A stretch of DNA of 20,340 bases from an uncultured Clostridium sp. GTDB taxonomy: Bacteria; Bacillota; Clostridia; TANB77; CAG-508. The stretch lies in NCBI GenBank assembly GCA_900555835.1, contig USMK01000027.1, forward strand, positions 1 to 20,340. The letters are read 5' to 3'. The translations under genes were made by a program, and so were the position numbers. The notes beneath the pieces are model-generated. The model was not told where the DNA came from and did not search any database. It saw only the letters and a program-made list of their open reading frames with translations. Positions 1-8,089 of this stretch are shown here, piece after piece; position 1 is the first letter of the stretch, and every line of letters starts with the position of its first letter.

Positions 1-1241
1 GTAAAGACAACGGAACAAGTTGGCAAACAAACGAAGATAAAACACAAACAAGTTATACATATACGGAATTAACTCAAGGAACGGAATACACCCTAAAAAT
101 GAAAGCAATAGACAAAGCTGGAAATGAAACAATAACAGACAGCATAACAGCAACAACAATAAATATAGCCAATTTAGGAGATATACAAATAAGTGCAACA
201 CCAAGTACACCAACCAACAAAGATGTAACCGTAACAGTAACCTGGCCAAACGACACAACTGGACTAACAAAGAAAATAAGCAAAGACAATGGAGATAATT
301 GGAGCGATTATACAGGACCAATAACAGTAAGCAGCAACTGTATAGTGAAAGCCAAATTAATAGACACTACAAGCCAAGAAGGAAAAACGGCAACAGCCAA
401 CATAACCAACATAGACAAAACAGATCCAACCGTAACAGCAAAACAAAGCAGTGTAACCATAACTGAAGGAGCTAGCAATGCCTTAAGCAATTATTTCACA
501 ATAACTGCAAACGGAACATATGGAATATCAAGTACAATATACACGGATACAAGCAATAGCAATGTCCAAGTAACTAATACTAATACCTTAAAAGTGGGAA
601 CACATACAATAAAATGTACTGCGACAAAAGAAACAGGAGCAACAGCAAGTACAACAATAACAATTACTGTAAATAGTGCTAAACCAGCTTATACTGAAAA
701 AAGCTGGACCACAGCCGGAACATATACTTGGATTTGCCCAAGTGGAGTAACAAGAATAAGGGTTGCTGTTTGCGGAGGAGGCGGTGGAGGTACTAATCGT
801 GAAGGCAAGACTGGAAATCATCAGGCTGATAATGGAACTACTTCGAATTTCGGCAATTTAATTGCAGCTTCTGGTGGAACTGGTGCTTATTATTCAGGAG
901 GATATTATGAGGATACAGAAAACTGGTCTAGATCAACTGGACATGTGGGCACTGGGGGGAGCCCTAATGGGAAAAATGGAATTAACCCAGCATATAATAC
1001 AAGTACTACTGGATTTGCTTTATCATTTTCTTTAACTAATGGAAATTATGGTACCGGAGGAGGTAGTACACAATATAATTATAGTTTTGGAGGAGGAACT
1101 GGCGGTTATAATTCTGGATATGTGAACGTAAGTGCAGGTAAAACATATAGCGTCACTGTTGGAAAAGGAGGAACTGGAGCTTATCAAGGAACTGCTGGTG
1201 TATCTGGATTTGTGCTAATTGCTTACGGAGGAGATATATAA
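1..1241 (+). CDS. Surface or tail-fibre-like protein with Ig/FnIII-type modules and a Gly-rich C-terminal domain (5' partial)
   Basis: The frame is open from the left edge (first complete codon at 3), so the ATG at 99 is internal and the N-terminus lies outside the window. The visible part starts in a fibronectin-III-like module (...YTLKMKAIDKAGN), continues through Thr/Ser/Asn-rich Ig-like modules to about nt 690, and ends in a Gly-rich domain that opens with SWTTAGTYTWICPSG followed by runs of Gly. That C-terminal pattern is known from phage tail fibres and bacterial adhesins. No sortase motif or membrane anchor is visible at the C-terminus, which ends FVLIAYGGDI. Codon use changes near nt 700, from very A-ended to T/A-ended codons, so the gene looks chimeric. 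A terminator follows. The class (extracellular or virion binding protein) is fairly safe; whether it belongs to the cell surface or a prophage is not resolved. Confidence 0.7.
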   Translation, partial: KDNGTSWQTNEDKTQTSYTYTELTQGTEYTLKMKAIDKAGNETITDSITATTINIANLGDIQISATPSTPTNKDVTVTVTWPNDTTGLTKKISKDNGDNWSDYTGPITVSSNCIVKAKLIDTTSQEGKTATANITNIDKTDPTVTAKQSSVTITEGASNALSNYFTITANGTYGISSTIYTDTSNSNVQVTNTNTLKVGTHTIKCTATKETGATASTTITITVNSAKPAYTEKSWTTAGTYTWICPSGVTRIRVAVCGGGGGGTNREGKTGNHQADNGTTSNFGNLIAASGGTGAYYSGGYYEDTENWSRSTGHVGTGGSPNGKNGINPAYNTSTTGFALSFSLTNGNYGTGGGSTQYNYSFGGGTGGYNSGYVNVSAGKTYSVTVGKGGTGAYQGTAGVSGFVLIAYGGDI

Positions 1242-1286
1242 TCTTTAAAAGGAGAGAATGATTAATACGGAGGAGAAATGCAATAA

Positions 1287-1340
1287 AGTATTCAAATAAA
1301 AGAACGAAATTCTAATATTTGAATGCTTTTATTTTTATTA
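1287..1340 (+). terminator. Rho-independent terminator after the Gly-rich surface gene
   Basis: An 11-bp stem (1287-1297 AGTATTCAAAT with 1317-1327 ATTTGAATGCT, one G-T pair) with a 19-nt loop is followed by TTTATTTTTATT. It lies 46 nt after the stop codon. Confidence 0.7.
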
Positions 1341-1341
1341 T

Positions 1342-1750
1342 AGCTAAATAATACAACGGTATTATAGTAAATTAGTTTATGAGTATAAAATACGAAGATA
1401 TAAAAATGTTAAAAAACAAAATTAACGTAAAGTATTTACAAATGATAAAAAATGTAGTATTATAATATAAATTATTTTTATGCATAAAAATTTAAAATAA
1501 AGATTAAGTCTAATTAATCTAAATTGCAACTTGGTATAGACAAGAAGAATTAAAGGCAATTTCAGCCTAAGAAAATCAAGAAATTAAAAATTAAATAATA
1601 TATACGTGAGAAGAGTGTTTCTATATTTTCATATATCTAAGAATAGGGCGAACTATGTTCAAAATATAGATTTTATACTACCAGACGAGTATTACAAAAA
1701 GTATTGAAACAACTTACTATCACGTTATATAATAAAAGGAGGAATTATTA
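1342..1750 (+). other. Gene-free stretch upstream of the Rpn-like gene
   Basis: About 400 nt of very AT-rich DNA with no gene I can support. It holds one promoter-like pair at 1435-1463. A second pair, TTGAAA-18 bp-TATAAT at 1704-1733, sits so close to the ribosome site (AGGAGG 1737-1742) that its predicted start would fall inside it. A 33-codon frame (GTG 1606 to TGA 1707) has plausible composition but no ribosome site and may be a gene fossil. No tRNA, riboswitch or CRISPR structure was recognised. Confidence 0.5.
1435..1463 (+). promoter_or_regulatory. Candidate sigma-A promoter upstream of the Rpn-like gene
   Basis: TTTACA (1435-1440), 17-bp spacer, TATTAT (1458-1463), with an overlapping TATAAT at 1461-1466. 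If used, it gives a leader of roughly 280 nt. Confidence 0.4.
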
Positions 1751-2653
1751 TTGAATGAAAAAATACCACAGAATGATGTAATCTTTAAAAATCTATTTTC
1801 TGCAAAAAGAAATGAAGATTTGTTAGTAGATTTCTTAGAAAGCATATTACAAATCAAGATTGATAAAATAGAAGCACAAAAAGAAGTCGAACCGGAAATT
1901 CACAATATCGAAGAAAAACAAGGCCGATTAGACATTAAAGCAACTGTAAATGACGAATTGATAGTTGATGTCGAAATGCAAAATATTGATTATAAGGATA
2001 CAGAAAAAAGAGCAGTATTTTATGCTGGATGCTTAATTCGAGATTGCATAAAGCCTAGGGAAGATTATCAAAACATTAAAGATATTGCAGTAATATGGAT
2101 TTTGGATTATGAATTAGAAAATGAAAACAAAGAATATTTTACAGAAACAATGACTGTTGATAGAAAATATTGCAAATATGAAATAATAAGAGGTGTGAAA
2201 TATTACTTTATTGAGTTACCAAAATTTAGAAGAATGGTAACAAACAAGCTAGAAACCAATTTAGAAAATTGGTTAGCATTTATAGATTATAAGAGAAAGG
2301 ATTTGATGGAAATGGCAATGAATCAAAATGAAAAAATAAGAAGGGCTAATGAAGAATACGAATACCTAACAGGAGATGAAGCAGTGAAAAGGAGAGAAGA
2401 ACTAAGAAACAAAGCATTTCGAGATGAAGCCGCAGCCAGAAGATGTGGTCGAGAAGAAGGAGAAGAAGCCCGGGATTGTAATCGGAAGAGCTTTGGGAGA
2501 ACAAAAAGGAGAGCAAATACGGAAAAATTAAGCGGAGAAAGAAAAGGCCGAATGGAAACTGCAAAAAATATGCTTAAAGATAAAATGGATAAGAAAACCA
2601 TAATTAAATACACTGGTCTTACTTTAAAAGAGCTTGATAAAATAACAGTATAA
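1751..2653 (+). CDS. Rpn family PD-(D/E)XK nuclease / putative transposase, with an internal frame-swapped segment
   Basis: A 300-residue protein starting at TTG 1751; AGGAGG at 1737-1742 supports this start, and the nearby ATG at 1755 is out of frame. Residues 1-200 match the Rpn (PDDEXK_2) family, with the active-site-like pattern D61 (GRLDIKA) and E75-x-Q77 (VDVEMQ). Family members promote RecA-independent recombination and cut DNA; they occur in many copies in Clostridia. The C-terminal third is the usual Glu/Lys/Gly-rich helical tail ending in a small conserved domain (MLKDKMDKKTIIKYTGL). Between about 2468 and 2527 the Glu/Gly/Gln-type tail continues in the +1 frame (GIVIGRALGEQKGEQIRK), while the annotated frame gives an Arg/Cys-containing stretch. 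A compensating pair of indels is likely. The catalytic half should be unaffected. Confidence 0.8.
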   Translation: MNEKIPQNDVIFKNLFSAKRNEDLLVDFLESILQIKIDKIEAQKEVEPEIHNIEEKQGRLDIKATVNDELIVDVEMQNIDYKDTEKRAVFYAGCLIRDCIKPREDYQNIKDIAVIWILDYELENENKEYFTETMTVDRKYCKYEIIRGVKYYFIELPKFRRMVTNKLETNLENWLAFIDYKRKDLMEMAMNQNEKIRRANEEYEYLTGDEAVKRREELRNKAFRDEAAARRCGREEGEEARDCNRKSFGRTKRRANTEKLSGERKGRMETAKNMLKDKMDKKTIIKYTGLTLKELDKITV

Positions 2654-2695
2654 CCAATTGCTTCCACCAATTTGTCATTACTTTATCGCAAATGC

Positions 2696-2724
2696 TTGCT
2701 TAATAGTTTTTCTTGTGATATAAC
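2696..2724 (+). promoter_or_regulatory. Candidate promoter of the ymdB-type gene
   Basis: TTGCTT (2696-2701), 17-bp spacer, TATAAC (2719-2724) preceded by TGA, an extended -10 form. It lies 35 nt upstream of the start codon. Confidence 0.5.
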
Positions 2725-2759
2725 TAATGCAGTTATTGAAGTGAGGAGGAATATTGAAT

Positions 2760-3530
2760 ATGAAGGTTTTGGCAGTTGGAGATATTGTTGGGGATGTTGG
2801 TGTTAGAAAGGTTAAAGAAAACCTTAAAAATATAATAGAAAAAAATAAAATTGATTTTGTTATAATAAATGGTGAAAATGCAGCTGATGGTATGGGCATT
2901 ACTGAAAAGATATTTAATGATTTACTAAAATCTGGTGGTAATGTTATAACAATGGGAAATCATACTTGGGGAAAGAAGGATATTTTTAATTTTATAAATA
3001 ATAAGCAATTATTGGTGCCTGCTAATTATAATAGAAATGTGCCAGGAAATAGATATGGTATATATGAGTGCCAAGGAAAGAAAATTGCTGTTATCAATTT
3101 AATTGGTAGAGTTGATGTTAATTTGTTATCTGAAAACCCATTTATGGCAATAGACGATATTCTGGAAAAAATAAAAGGACAAGCTGATTTGATTTTTGTT
3201 GATTTTCATGCAGAGGCAACTGCTGAAAAAATTGCAATGGGTTATTATTTAGATGGAAGAGTAACTGGCGTATTTGGAACACATACTCATGTGCAAACTG
3301 CTGACGAAAAAATATTAGAAAAAGGTACTGGATATATTACAGATATTGGAATGACAGGTGCTAAAAAATCTGTTATAGGAATGAATATTGATGCTTCTAT
3401 AAAAAGATTTGTTACAACCTTACCTGAAAGATATAAATCAGCAGATGGCGAGGCAATGCTTAATGGTTGCATTTTTGAAATAAATGACGAAAATTGTCGA
3501 ACTATAAATATAAATAGAATAATATTGTAG
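2760..3530 (+). CDS. ymdB: YmdB-family metallophosphoesterase (cyclic nucleotide phosphodiesterase)
   Basis: 256 residues from ATG 2760. A TTG two codons earlier (2754) is in frame, but the ribosome site GAGGAGG (2743-2749) is spaced for the ATG. The whole length matches the YmdB/TIGR00282 family: N-terminal MKVLAVGDIVGD (metal ligand D8), INGENAADG (Glu-Asn pair), ITMGNHTWG (Asn-His pair), DFHAEAT, and GTHTHVQTAD (two metal-binding His). Members are dinuclear-metal phosphodiesterases acting on 2',3'-cyclic nucleotides; in Bacillus subtilis YmdB affects the choice between biofilm and motility. In many Firmicutes it sits beside rny and spoVS. spoVS follows here, but rny is not in this window. 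Cytosolic; no signal peptide. Confidence 0.92.
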   Translation: MKVLAVGDIVGDVGVRKVKENLKNIIEKNKIDFVIINGENAADGMGITEKIFNDLLKSGGNVITMGNHTWGKKDIFNFINNKQLLVPANYNRNVPGNRYGIYECQGKKIAVINLIGRVDVNLLSENPFMAIDDILEKIKGQADLIFVDFHAEATAEKIAMGYYLDGRVTGVFGTHTHVQTADEKILEKGTGYITDIGMTGAKKSVIGMNIDASIKRFVTTLPERYKSADGEAMLNGCIFEINDENCRTININRIIL

Positions 3531-3590
3531 AAGATGCAATAATACTGAATTCTTTGCCGAAAACTTTTCCTATTTTTACCAGAAAAAGAC

Positions 3591-3619
3591 TAGACTTTTT
3601 CCAAAAAATGTATTATAAC
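3591..3619 (+). promoter_or_regulatory. Candidate spoVS promoter
   Basis: TAGACT (3591-3596), 17-bp spacer, TATAAC (3614-3619). The -35 overlaps a small inverted repeat (GAAAAAG / CTTTTTC, loop ACTAGA), which could also be a weak end for the ymdB transcript. No clear sigma-H motif was seen. Confidence 0.4.
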
Positions 3620-3667
3620 TATACTTGTAACAAATGATACAAAAAATAAAAAGTAGGAGGCAAAGAA

Positions 3668-3931
3668 ATGGAAGTTTTAAAAATTTCATCAAAATCAAAT
3701 CCAAATTCAGTAGCAGGAGCAATCGCTGGATTGGTAAAGGAAGCACAAAGAGCAGAAATGCAAGCAATAGGAGCAGGAGCATTAAACCAGGCTGTTAAAG
3801 CAATAGCCATAGCAAGAGGTTTTGTAGCACCAGCGGGAGTAGACTTAGTATGTATACCAGCTTTTGCCGAAGTGCAAGTAGAAGGAGAAGACAGAACAGG
3901 TATAAAGTTGATTGTAGAATCTAGAAAATAA
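3668..3931 (+). CDS. spoVS: Stage V sporulation protein S
   Basis: 87 residues, almost exactly the usual family length, starting MEVLKISSKSNPNSVAGAIA and collinear to the end with SpoVS (Alba-like fold, a putative nucleic-acid binder). In Bacillus subtilis it is needed for passage to stage V (coat and cortex formation) and influences septation; the mechanism is not settled. AGGAGG (3656-3661) lies 6 nt before the ATG. It stands alone between a promoter-like sequence and a clear terminator, so it is probably monocistronic. The match is strong over the whole chain, and it is one of the markers that the host is a spore former. Confidence 0.95.
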   Translation: MEVLKISSKSNPNSVAGAIAGLVKEAQRAEMQAIGAGALNQAVKAIAIARGFVAPAGVDLVCIPAFAEVQVEGEDRTGIKLIVESRK

Positions 3932-3943
3932 ATTGAATATTTT

Positions 3944-3980
3944 AGGGGGCTGAATTTTAAATAGGCTCCCTTTGTTTTTT
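3944..3980 (+). terminator. Rho-independent terminator of spoVS
   Basis: Stem AGGGGGCT / AGGCTCCCT (3944-3951 with 3963-3971, G-T pairs included), loop of about 11 nt, followed by TTTGTTTTTT. Confidence 0.85.
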
Positions 3981-4006
3981 ATATGATGTTATGCATAAGT
4001 AAAAAA

Positions 4007-4032
4007 ATATTATGGCTTAGAAGCCATAATAT
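4007..4032. repeat. Perfect 12-bp inverted repeat with a 2-nt centre
   Basis: ATATTATGGCTT / AAGCCATAATAT around AG. It is preceded by seven A, so it resembles a terminator for the minus strand, although no minus-strand gene is seen. A further partial copy (AATATGGCTTA) follows near 4041-4051. Its role is unknown. Confidence 0.6.
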
Positions 4033-4068
4033 ATAGCGAGAATATGGCTTACTGTTTTATAAATTAGC

Positions 4069-4097
4069 TTGAAAAAAGAGAGAATTTAGTGTATGAT
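4069..4097 (+). promoter_or_regulatory. Sigma-A-type promoter of the solute-binding protein gene
   Basis: TTGAAA (4069-4074), 17-bp spacer, TATGAT (4092-4097). It sits about 30 nt upstream of the GTG start and its ribosome site. Confidence 0.6.
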
Positions 4098-4128
4098 ACT
4101 ACTAAATAAAAATTAAAGGAGATAAATA

Positions 4129-5722
4129 GTGCAACGGATTAAAATACGTTTTTGTAATTATTTTAATTGGTTTGGTAGCTTTTGCAGGTTATACTTTATA
4201 TAGTAAGCCAGCAGATAGCCAAGAACAAACTACTACAACTGGAAACAATCAAGAAACTAATATACAGGTTATAACTAATTTAAGATTAGGTATATGCAAT
4301 TTTGATACAATGAATCCAATACTAAGCAAAAATAAAACTGTACAGTTTTATTCAAAGTTGATATTTGAGCCTTTATTAGAAATCAACCAAGATTATAGTT
4401 TAGAGCCATGCCTTGCTACCGAATATTCAAAAACTGGCAATACATCATATATTATTAAATTGAGAAAAAATGTTAAGTGGCAAGATGGGGAAGAATTTAC
4501 CGCAAAAGATGTACAATATACAATTGATAGATTAAAAGAAGGAATAGACAGCATTTATACATATAACTTAACTGCAATTTCTGGACTAGAAGTAATTGAT
4601 GATTATACAATTAAAATAAATTTATTTGAAGAAACACCATACTTTGAATATAATTTAATTTTTCCAATAATGCCAGCTAATTATTATACCGGTGTAAACT
4701 TTGCAGACGATCCATTAACTCCAATAGGTACAGGGAAATATAGTATTGAAAAAATAGACGAAAATTATATAAAACTTGCTAGAAACGATAAATGGTGGAA
4801 TAGTGATAAAAAGCCTAAAATTGATAGTATCACAATCAACAAATACAGTAATGTTGGCGAAATATATAATGCTTTTAAAATTGGAAATATTGATTTGGTG
4901 GTAACAGAAAACACCAATTTTGAAGATTATATTGGAACAATAGGTTTTAATAATAAAATTTTCAAAGGAAGACAATATGATTTTCTTGCAATAAATATGA
5001 ACAATAATATTTTAGCAAAAAAAGAAGTAAGACAAGCCATAAATTATGGAATTTATAGAAAAAATATTGTGGCATCTGTTTTGAATGATAAATACGATGT
5101 TTCAAATGGAGCATTTGATTTTGGAAGTTGGCTATTTAATGAGACCACTGTATTACCTGAATATAGCACAGAAAATGCACAAAAAGTGCTAATAGACAAT
5201 GAATGGACAATAAATAGTAGACAATGGAGAAAATACGAAAATTATAGAACTTTAAGAACCAATTTTAACCTAGTCGTAAATTCAGCAAATTCGCAAAGAG
5301 TTGCTGTTGCTGAAAATATAAAAGATCAACTTGCCAATATTGGAATTGTTATAAATATAAGAAAAGTTAACGACTGGCAATATAACTCATATTTAGAAAA
5401 TAAAAATTATGATTTAATACTAACAGGTATAAATGTATCTATTAGCCCTAGTTTAAATACATATTTTGGCGAAAATAATATGGCTAATTATAATAATGAA
5501 GAAGTTACAAAACTTCTTGGAGAAACTAAAAATATAACAGATAAAACTATGCTAAAAGATAAATTGTCAGAAGTACAAAAAATAACAAATGAAGATATTG
5601 TTTATATTCCTTTATATATAAATAAAAATGTTCTACTATATAGCACTGGTTTAGTAGGAGAGGTGAACCCTAATTGGTATAATATTTTTTATAATATAGA
5701 AAATTGGTATAGACAAAATTAG
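4129..5722 (+). CDS. Oligopeptide/dipeptide-type extracellular solute-binding protein (SBP family 5), frameshifted near the start
   Basis: The protein body matches ABC-transporter substrate-binding proteins of family 5: LRLGICNFDTMNP, then FEPLLEINQDYSLEPCLA, KNVKWQDGEEFTAKDV, and a C-terminal lobe with EVRQAINYGIYRK. It would act outside the membrane, binding a peptide-like ligand. GTG 4129 has an ideal ribosome site (AAAGGAG 4115-4121, 7-nt spacing) but runs into another frame after five codons. Removing one A from the run at 4141-4144 gives MQRIKYVFVIILIGLVAFAG, a classic N-terminal membrane segment leading directly into the long frame. Otherwise the frame can only begin at TTG 4172, inside that segment and without a ribosome site. 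There is no lipobox Cys, so the protein would be membrane-anchored. No permease or ATPase genes are adjacent. Reconstructed length is about 530 residues. Confidence 0.8.
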
Positions 5723-5731
5723 AAAAAAGTA

Positions 5732-5759
5732 TTGACAAAAAAATATAATAGTATATAAT
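5732..5759 (+). promoter_or_regulatory. Sigma-A promoter of recA
   Basis: TTGACA (5732-5737), 16-bp spacer, TATAAT (5754-5759): both hexamers are perfect. It begins 10 nt after the stop of the preceding gene. Confidence 0.8.
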
Positions 5760-5763
5760 AAAA

Positions 5764-5777
5764 CAAACAAATGTTTT
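5764..5777 (+). promoter_or_regulatory. Possible LexA operator (degenerate SOS box)
   Basis: CAAAC-AAAT-GTTTT just downstream of the -10 resembles the Gram-positive LexA box CGAAC-N4-GTTCG with one change in the left half and two in the right. The position fits repression of recA, but the match is imperfect. Confidence 0.4.
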
Positions 5778-5795
5778 AAGAAAGGCGGAATTAAA

Positions 5796-6842
5796 ATGAA
5801 AGAAGAAAATCCAGAAAAAAGAAAAGCACTAGAAGCAGCTATGGGACAAATTGAAAAACAATTTGGAAAAGGCTCAATAATGAAATTAGGAGAATATAGT
5901 GCAATGAATGTTGAGGCAATACCAACAGGTGCACTAAGTTTAGATATAGCATTAGGAATTGGAGGAGTTCCAAGAGGAAGAATTATAGAAATATTTGGGC
6001 CAGAATCTTCTGGTAAAACAACACTTGCATTACATATAATTGCAGAAGCACAAAAACTAGGAGGAGAAGCTGCTTTTATAGATGCTGAACATGCATTAGA
6101 TCCAGTATATTCAAAAAATCTTGGTGTTGATGTAGAAAATTTAATAGTATCTCAACCAGATACTGGTGAACAAGCCCTAGAAATAGCAGAAGCTTTAATC
6201 AGAAGTGGAGCATTAGATATAATTGTAGTGGACTCTGTTGCAGCATTAGTTCCAAAGGCAGAAATTGATGGAGATATGGGAGATTCACATATCGGTTTAC
6301 AAGCAAGACTTATGTCACAAGCACTTAGAAAACTTGCTGGTGCAGTAAATAAATCTAAAACTGTTATTGTGTTTATCAACCAATTAAGAGAAAAAGTAGG
6401 TGTAATGTTTGGTAATCCAGAAACAACACCAGGTGGTAGAGCTCTTAAATATTATTCCTCTGTAAGACTTGATATAAGAAAAATAGAAAATATTAAACAA
6501 GATGGAGAAGTCGTAGGAAACAGAGCAAGAGTAAAAGTTGTAAAGAATAAAGTTGCTCCTCCATTTAGAGAGGCTGAATTTGATATTATATATGGAAAAG
6601 GTATATCTAAGTCTGGAAATATATTAGATATGGCTGTAAATCTAGATATAGTAGAAAAGAGTGGATCTTGGTTTAGTTATAATGGAGAAAGATTAGGACA
6701 AGGAAGAGAGAACGTAAAAGCATATTTCGAACAAAATCCAGAGTTAATGTATGAAGTAGAAAAGAAGGTAAAAGAAAACTTTGAACAAGCTTTTGAAAAT
6801 AGTTTAGTTGAGCATCAACAAGCTGATAAAGAAGAGGAATAA
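5796..6842 (+). CDS. recA: Recombinase RecA
   Basis: 348 residues, normal for RecA. It forms ATP-dependent filaments on single-stranded DNA for homologous strand exchange and triggers LexA self-cleavage in the SOS response. Visible landmarks: N-terminal helix (AMGQIEKQFGKGSIMKLGE), Walker A GPESSGKT, the EAAFIDAEHALDP block, Walker B-type LDIIVVDSVAAL, loop L1 region (MGDSHIGLQARLMSQALRKL), FINQLREKVGVMFGNPETTPGG covering L2, and the acidic C-terminal tail ending EEE. AAAGGCGGA (5781-5789) is the ribosome site before ATG 5796. recX follows 2 nt after the stop, so the two are co-transcribed. The frame is intact. Confidence 0.98.
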   Translation: MKEENPEKRKALEAAMGQIEKQFGKGSIMKLGEYSAMNVEAIPTGALSLDIALGIGGVPRGRIIEIFGPESSGKTTLALHIIAEAQKLGGEAAFIDAEHALDPVYSKNLGVDVENLIVSQPDTGEQALEIAEALIRSGALDIIVVDSVAALVPKAEIDGDMGDSHIGLQARLMSQALRKLAGAVNKSKTVIVFINQLREKVGVMFGNPETTPGGRALKYYSSVRLDIRKIENIKQDGEVVGNRARVKVVKNKVAPPFREAEFDIIYGKGISKSGNILDMAVNLDIVEKSGSWFSYNGERLGQGRENVKAYFEQNPELMYEVEKKVKENFEQAFENSLVEHQQADKEEE

Positions 6843-6844
6843 CA

Positions 6845-7279
6845 ATGTATAACGAAGAATTTGACAAATTAAAAACGAAAATGCTAAAATATATAATGTA
6901 TAAAAAAAGAACGGAAAGAGAAATACGCCAAAAATTCTCAAATATGGACGAAGCAATGGTTGATGATGCTATTGAATATTTAAAAGAAGCTGATTATATA
7001 AATGATTCGAATTATGTGGAAAGAGCGGTTCAAGAATTTATAAATATAAATACTTTATCTATAAAAGAAATTAAGTATAAATTAGCTTCAAAAGGCATAG
7101 ATAGCAAACTGACAGAAAACTATATTTCTAAGCACATTGACGAATTGGAAGAATATGAAATCAAATGTGCTCAGAAAATATATAATAAAAAGATTAACAA
7201 TTCTGAGAAAATAGAAGTTATCAATTTCCTTAGAAAAAAAGGCTATAAAGAAAATAGCATAAAAGAAATTGAAGAATAG
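6845..7279 (+). CDS. recX: Regulatory protein RecX
   Basis: 144 residues, within the usual size of short RecX proteins. It binds RecA filaments and limits recombinase activity. The chain is made of the three-helix RecX repeats: YKKRTEREIRQKFS, then DDAIEYLKEADYINDSNYVERAVQEF, then IKYKLASKGIDSKLTENYI, and a C-terminal repeat ending VINFLRKKGYKENSIKEI. The start codon lies 2 nt after the recA stop, with GAAGAGG inside the recA end as ribosome site. scpA starts 10 nt after its end, so recA-recX-scpA probably form one transcript. The placement directly behind recA is the classical arrangement. Confidence 0.92.
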   Translation: MYNEEFDKLKTKMLKYIMYKKRTEREIRQKFSNMDEAMVDDAIEYLKEADYINDSNYVERAVQEFININTLSIKEIKYKLASKGIDSKLTENYISKHIDELEEYEIKCAQKIYNKKINNSEKIEVINFLRKKGYKENSIKEIEE

Positions 7280-7289
7280 GAGAAAAAAT

Positions 7290-8045
7290 TTGAATAATGT
7301 TCTAAAACTAGAAACGAATAAATATGCAATAAAAAATGGCGATTTTGAAGGTCCTCTTGACTTGTTGTGCTATTTAATAGACAAGAATAAAATGGATATA
7401 TCAGAAGTAAAGATTGCTGATATAACAGACCAGTATTTAGAGTATATTAAACAAAGTGAAGAACAAGAACTAGAAGTAACAAGTGAATTTTTAATAATGG
7501 CAACAACATTAGTATTATTAAAGTCAAAAAAATTACTTCCAGTAGAAATTGAGGAAGAAGACGAGCTAACAGAAGAAGAACTATTACAAAGAATTATAGA
7601 ATACAAGCAATATAAAGAAGTTGCATCAATTCTTAAAGATATGTATTCTGAAAATAAAAACAGACTATATAAGATGCCAGATAAAATTGAATTAAAAGAA
7701 CAAAAATTTGAAAGAAACTACGAAGCTTCAATTATTACAGAAATGTATTCTAAACTATTAAAAAATAATACTGAAAAAGTAAATGCCAATGCCAAAAATA
7801 TAGAAAAAATAGCCATAACAGAAACAGTAAGTGTTGCTGATAAAGTAAAAGAAATATTTAGAGAATTGATAAAAAATTCAAAATTTGTATTTAGCAAATT
7901 GTTTTCTTTGAACAATTGCTCTAAAATGGAAGTAATTACTGCTTTCTCAGGATTATTAGAACTGACCAGGAGAAGCAAAGTAACAGCAGAACAAGAAGAA
8001 CTATTTGGAGATATTTTGATTAAAAAAGCTAGAAAAAGAGTTTAA
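7290..8045 (+). CDS. scpA: Segregation and condensation protein A (kleisin ScpA)
   Basis: 251 residues from TTG 7290. An in-frame TTG at 7269 lies inside recX and has no ribosome site, whereas AGGAG (7278-7282) is 7 nt from 7290. The protein starts with the ScpA signature region FEGPLDLLCYLIDKNKMDISEVKIADITDQYLEY, continues with the SMC-neck-binding helix (SEFLIMATTLVLLKSKKLLP), an acidic linker (EEEDELTEEELL) and a winged-helix C-terminus (VITAFSGLLELTRRSKV). ScpA bridges SMC heads and binds a ScpB dimer to form the chromosome-organising condensin. scpB, which normally follows, is absent here: the next gene is a DUF2953-like protein. Confidence 0.93.
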   Translation: MNNVLKLETNKYAIKNGDFEGPLDLLCYLIDKNKMDISEVKIADITDQYLEYIKQSEEQELEVTSEFLIMATTLVLLKSKKLLPVEIEEEDELTEEELLQRIIEYKQYKEVASILKDMYSENKNRLYKMPDKIELKEQKFERNYEASIITEMYSKLLKNNTEKVNANAKNIEKIAITETVSVADKVKEIFRELIKNSKFVFSKLFSLNNCSKMEVITAFSGLLELTRRSKVTAEQEELFGDILIKKARKRV

Positions 8046-8089
8046 TATTAAGAAAAAATGGTAAAACTAATATCAAAGAGGTGAACTTT

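Noticed and set aside
1606..1707. A 33-codon ORF (GTG start) before the Rpn-like gene
   Set aside because: The composition is protein-like (ending FILPDEYYKKY), but there is no ribosome site, no ATG and no recognisable family. At best it is a gene fossil.
4129..4175. Programmed ribosomal frameshift at the start of the solute-binding protein
   Set aside because: No slippery heptamer, stop-codon stimulator or downstream pseudoknot is apparent; four A in a row is a poor slip site, so mutation or base-calling error is simpler.
7269..7289. Upstream TTG start for scpA
   Set aside because: It lies inside the recX end without a ribosome site, whereas AGGAG is correctly spaced for TTG 7290.
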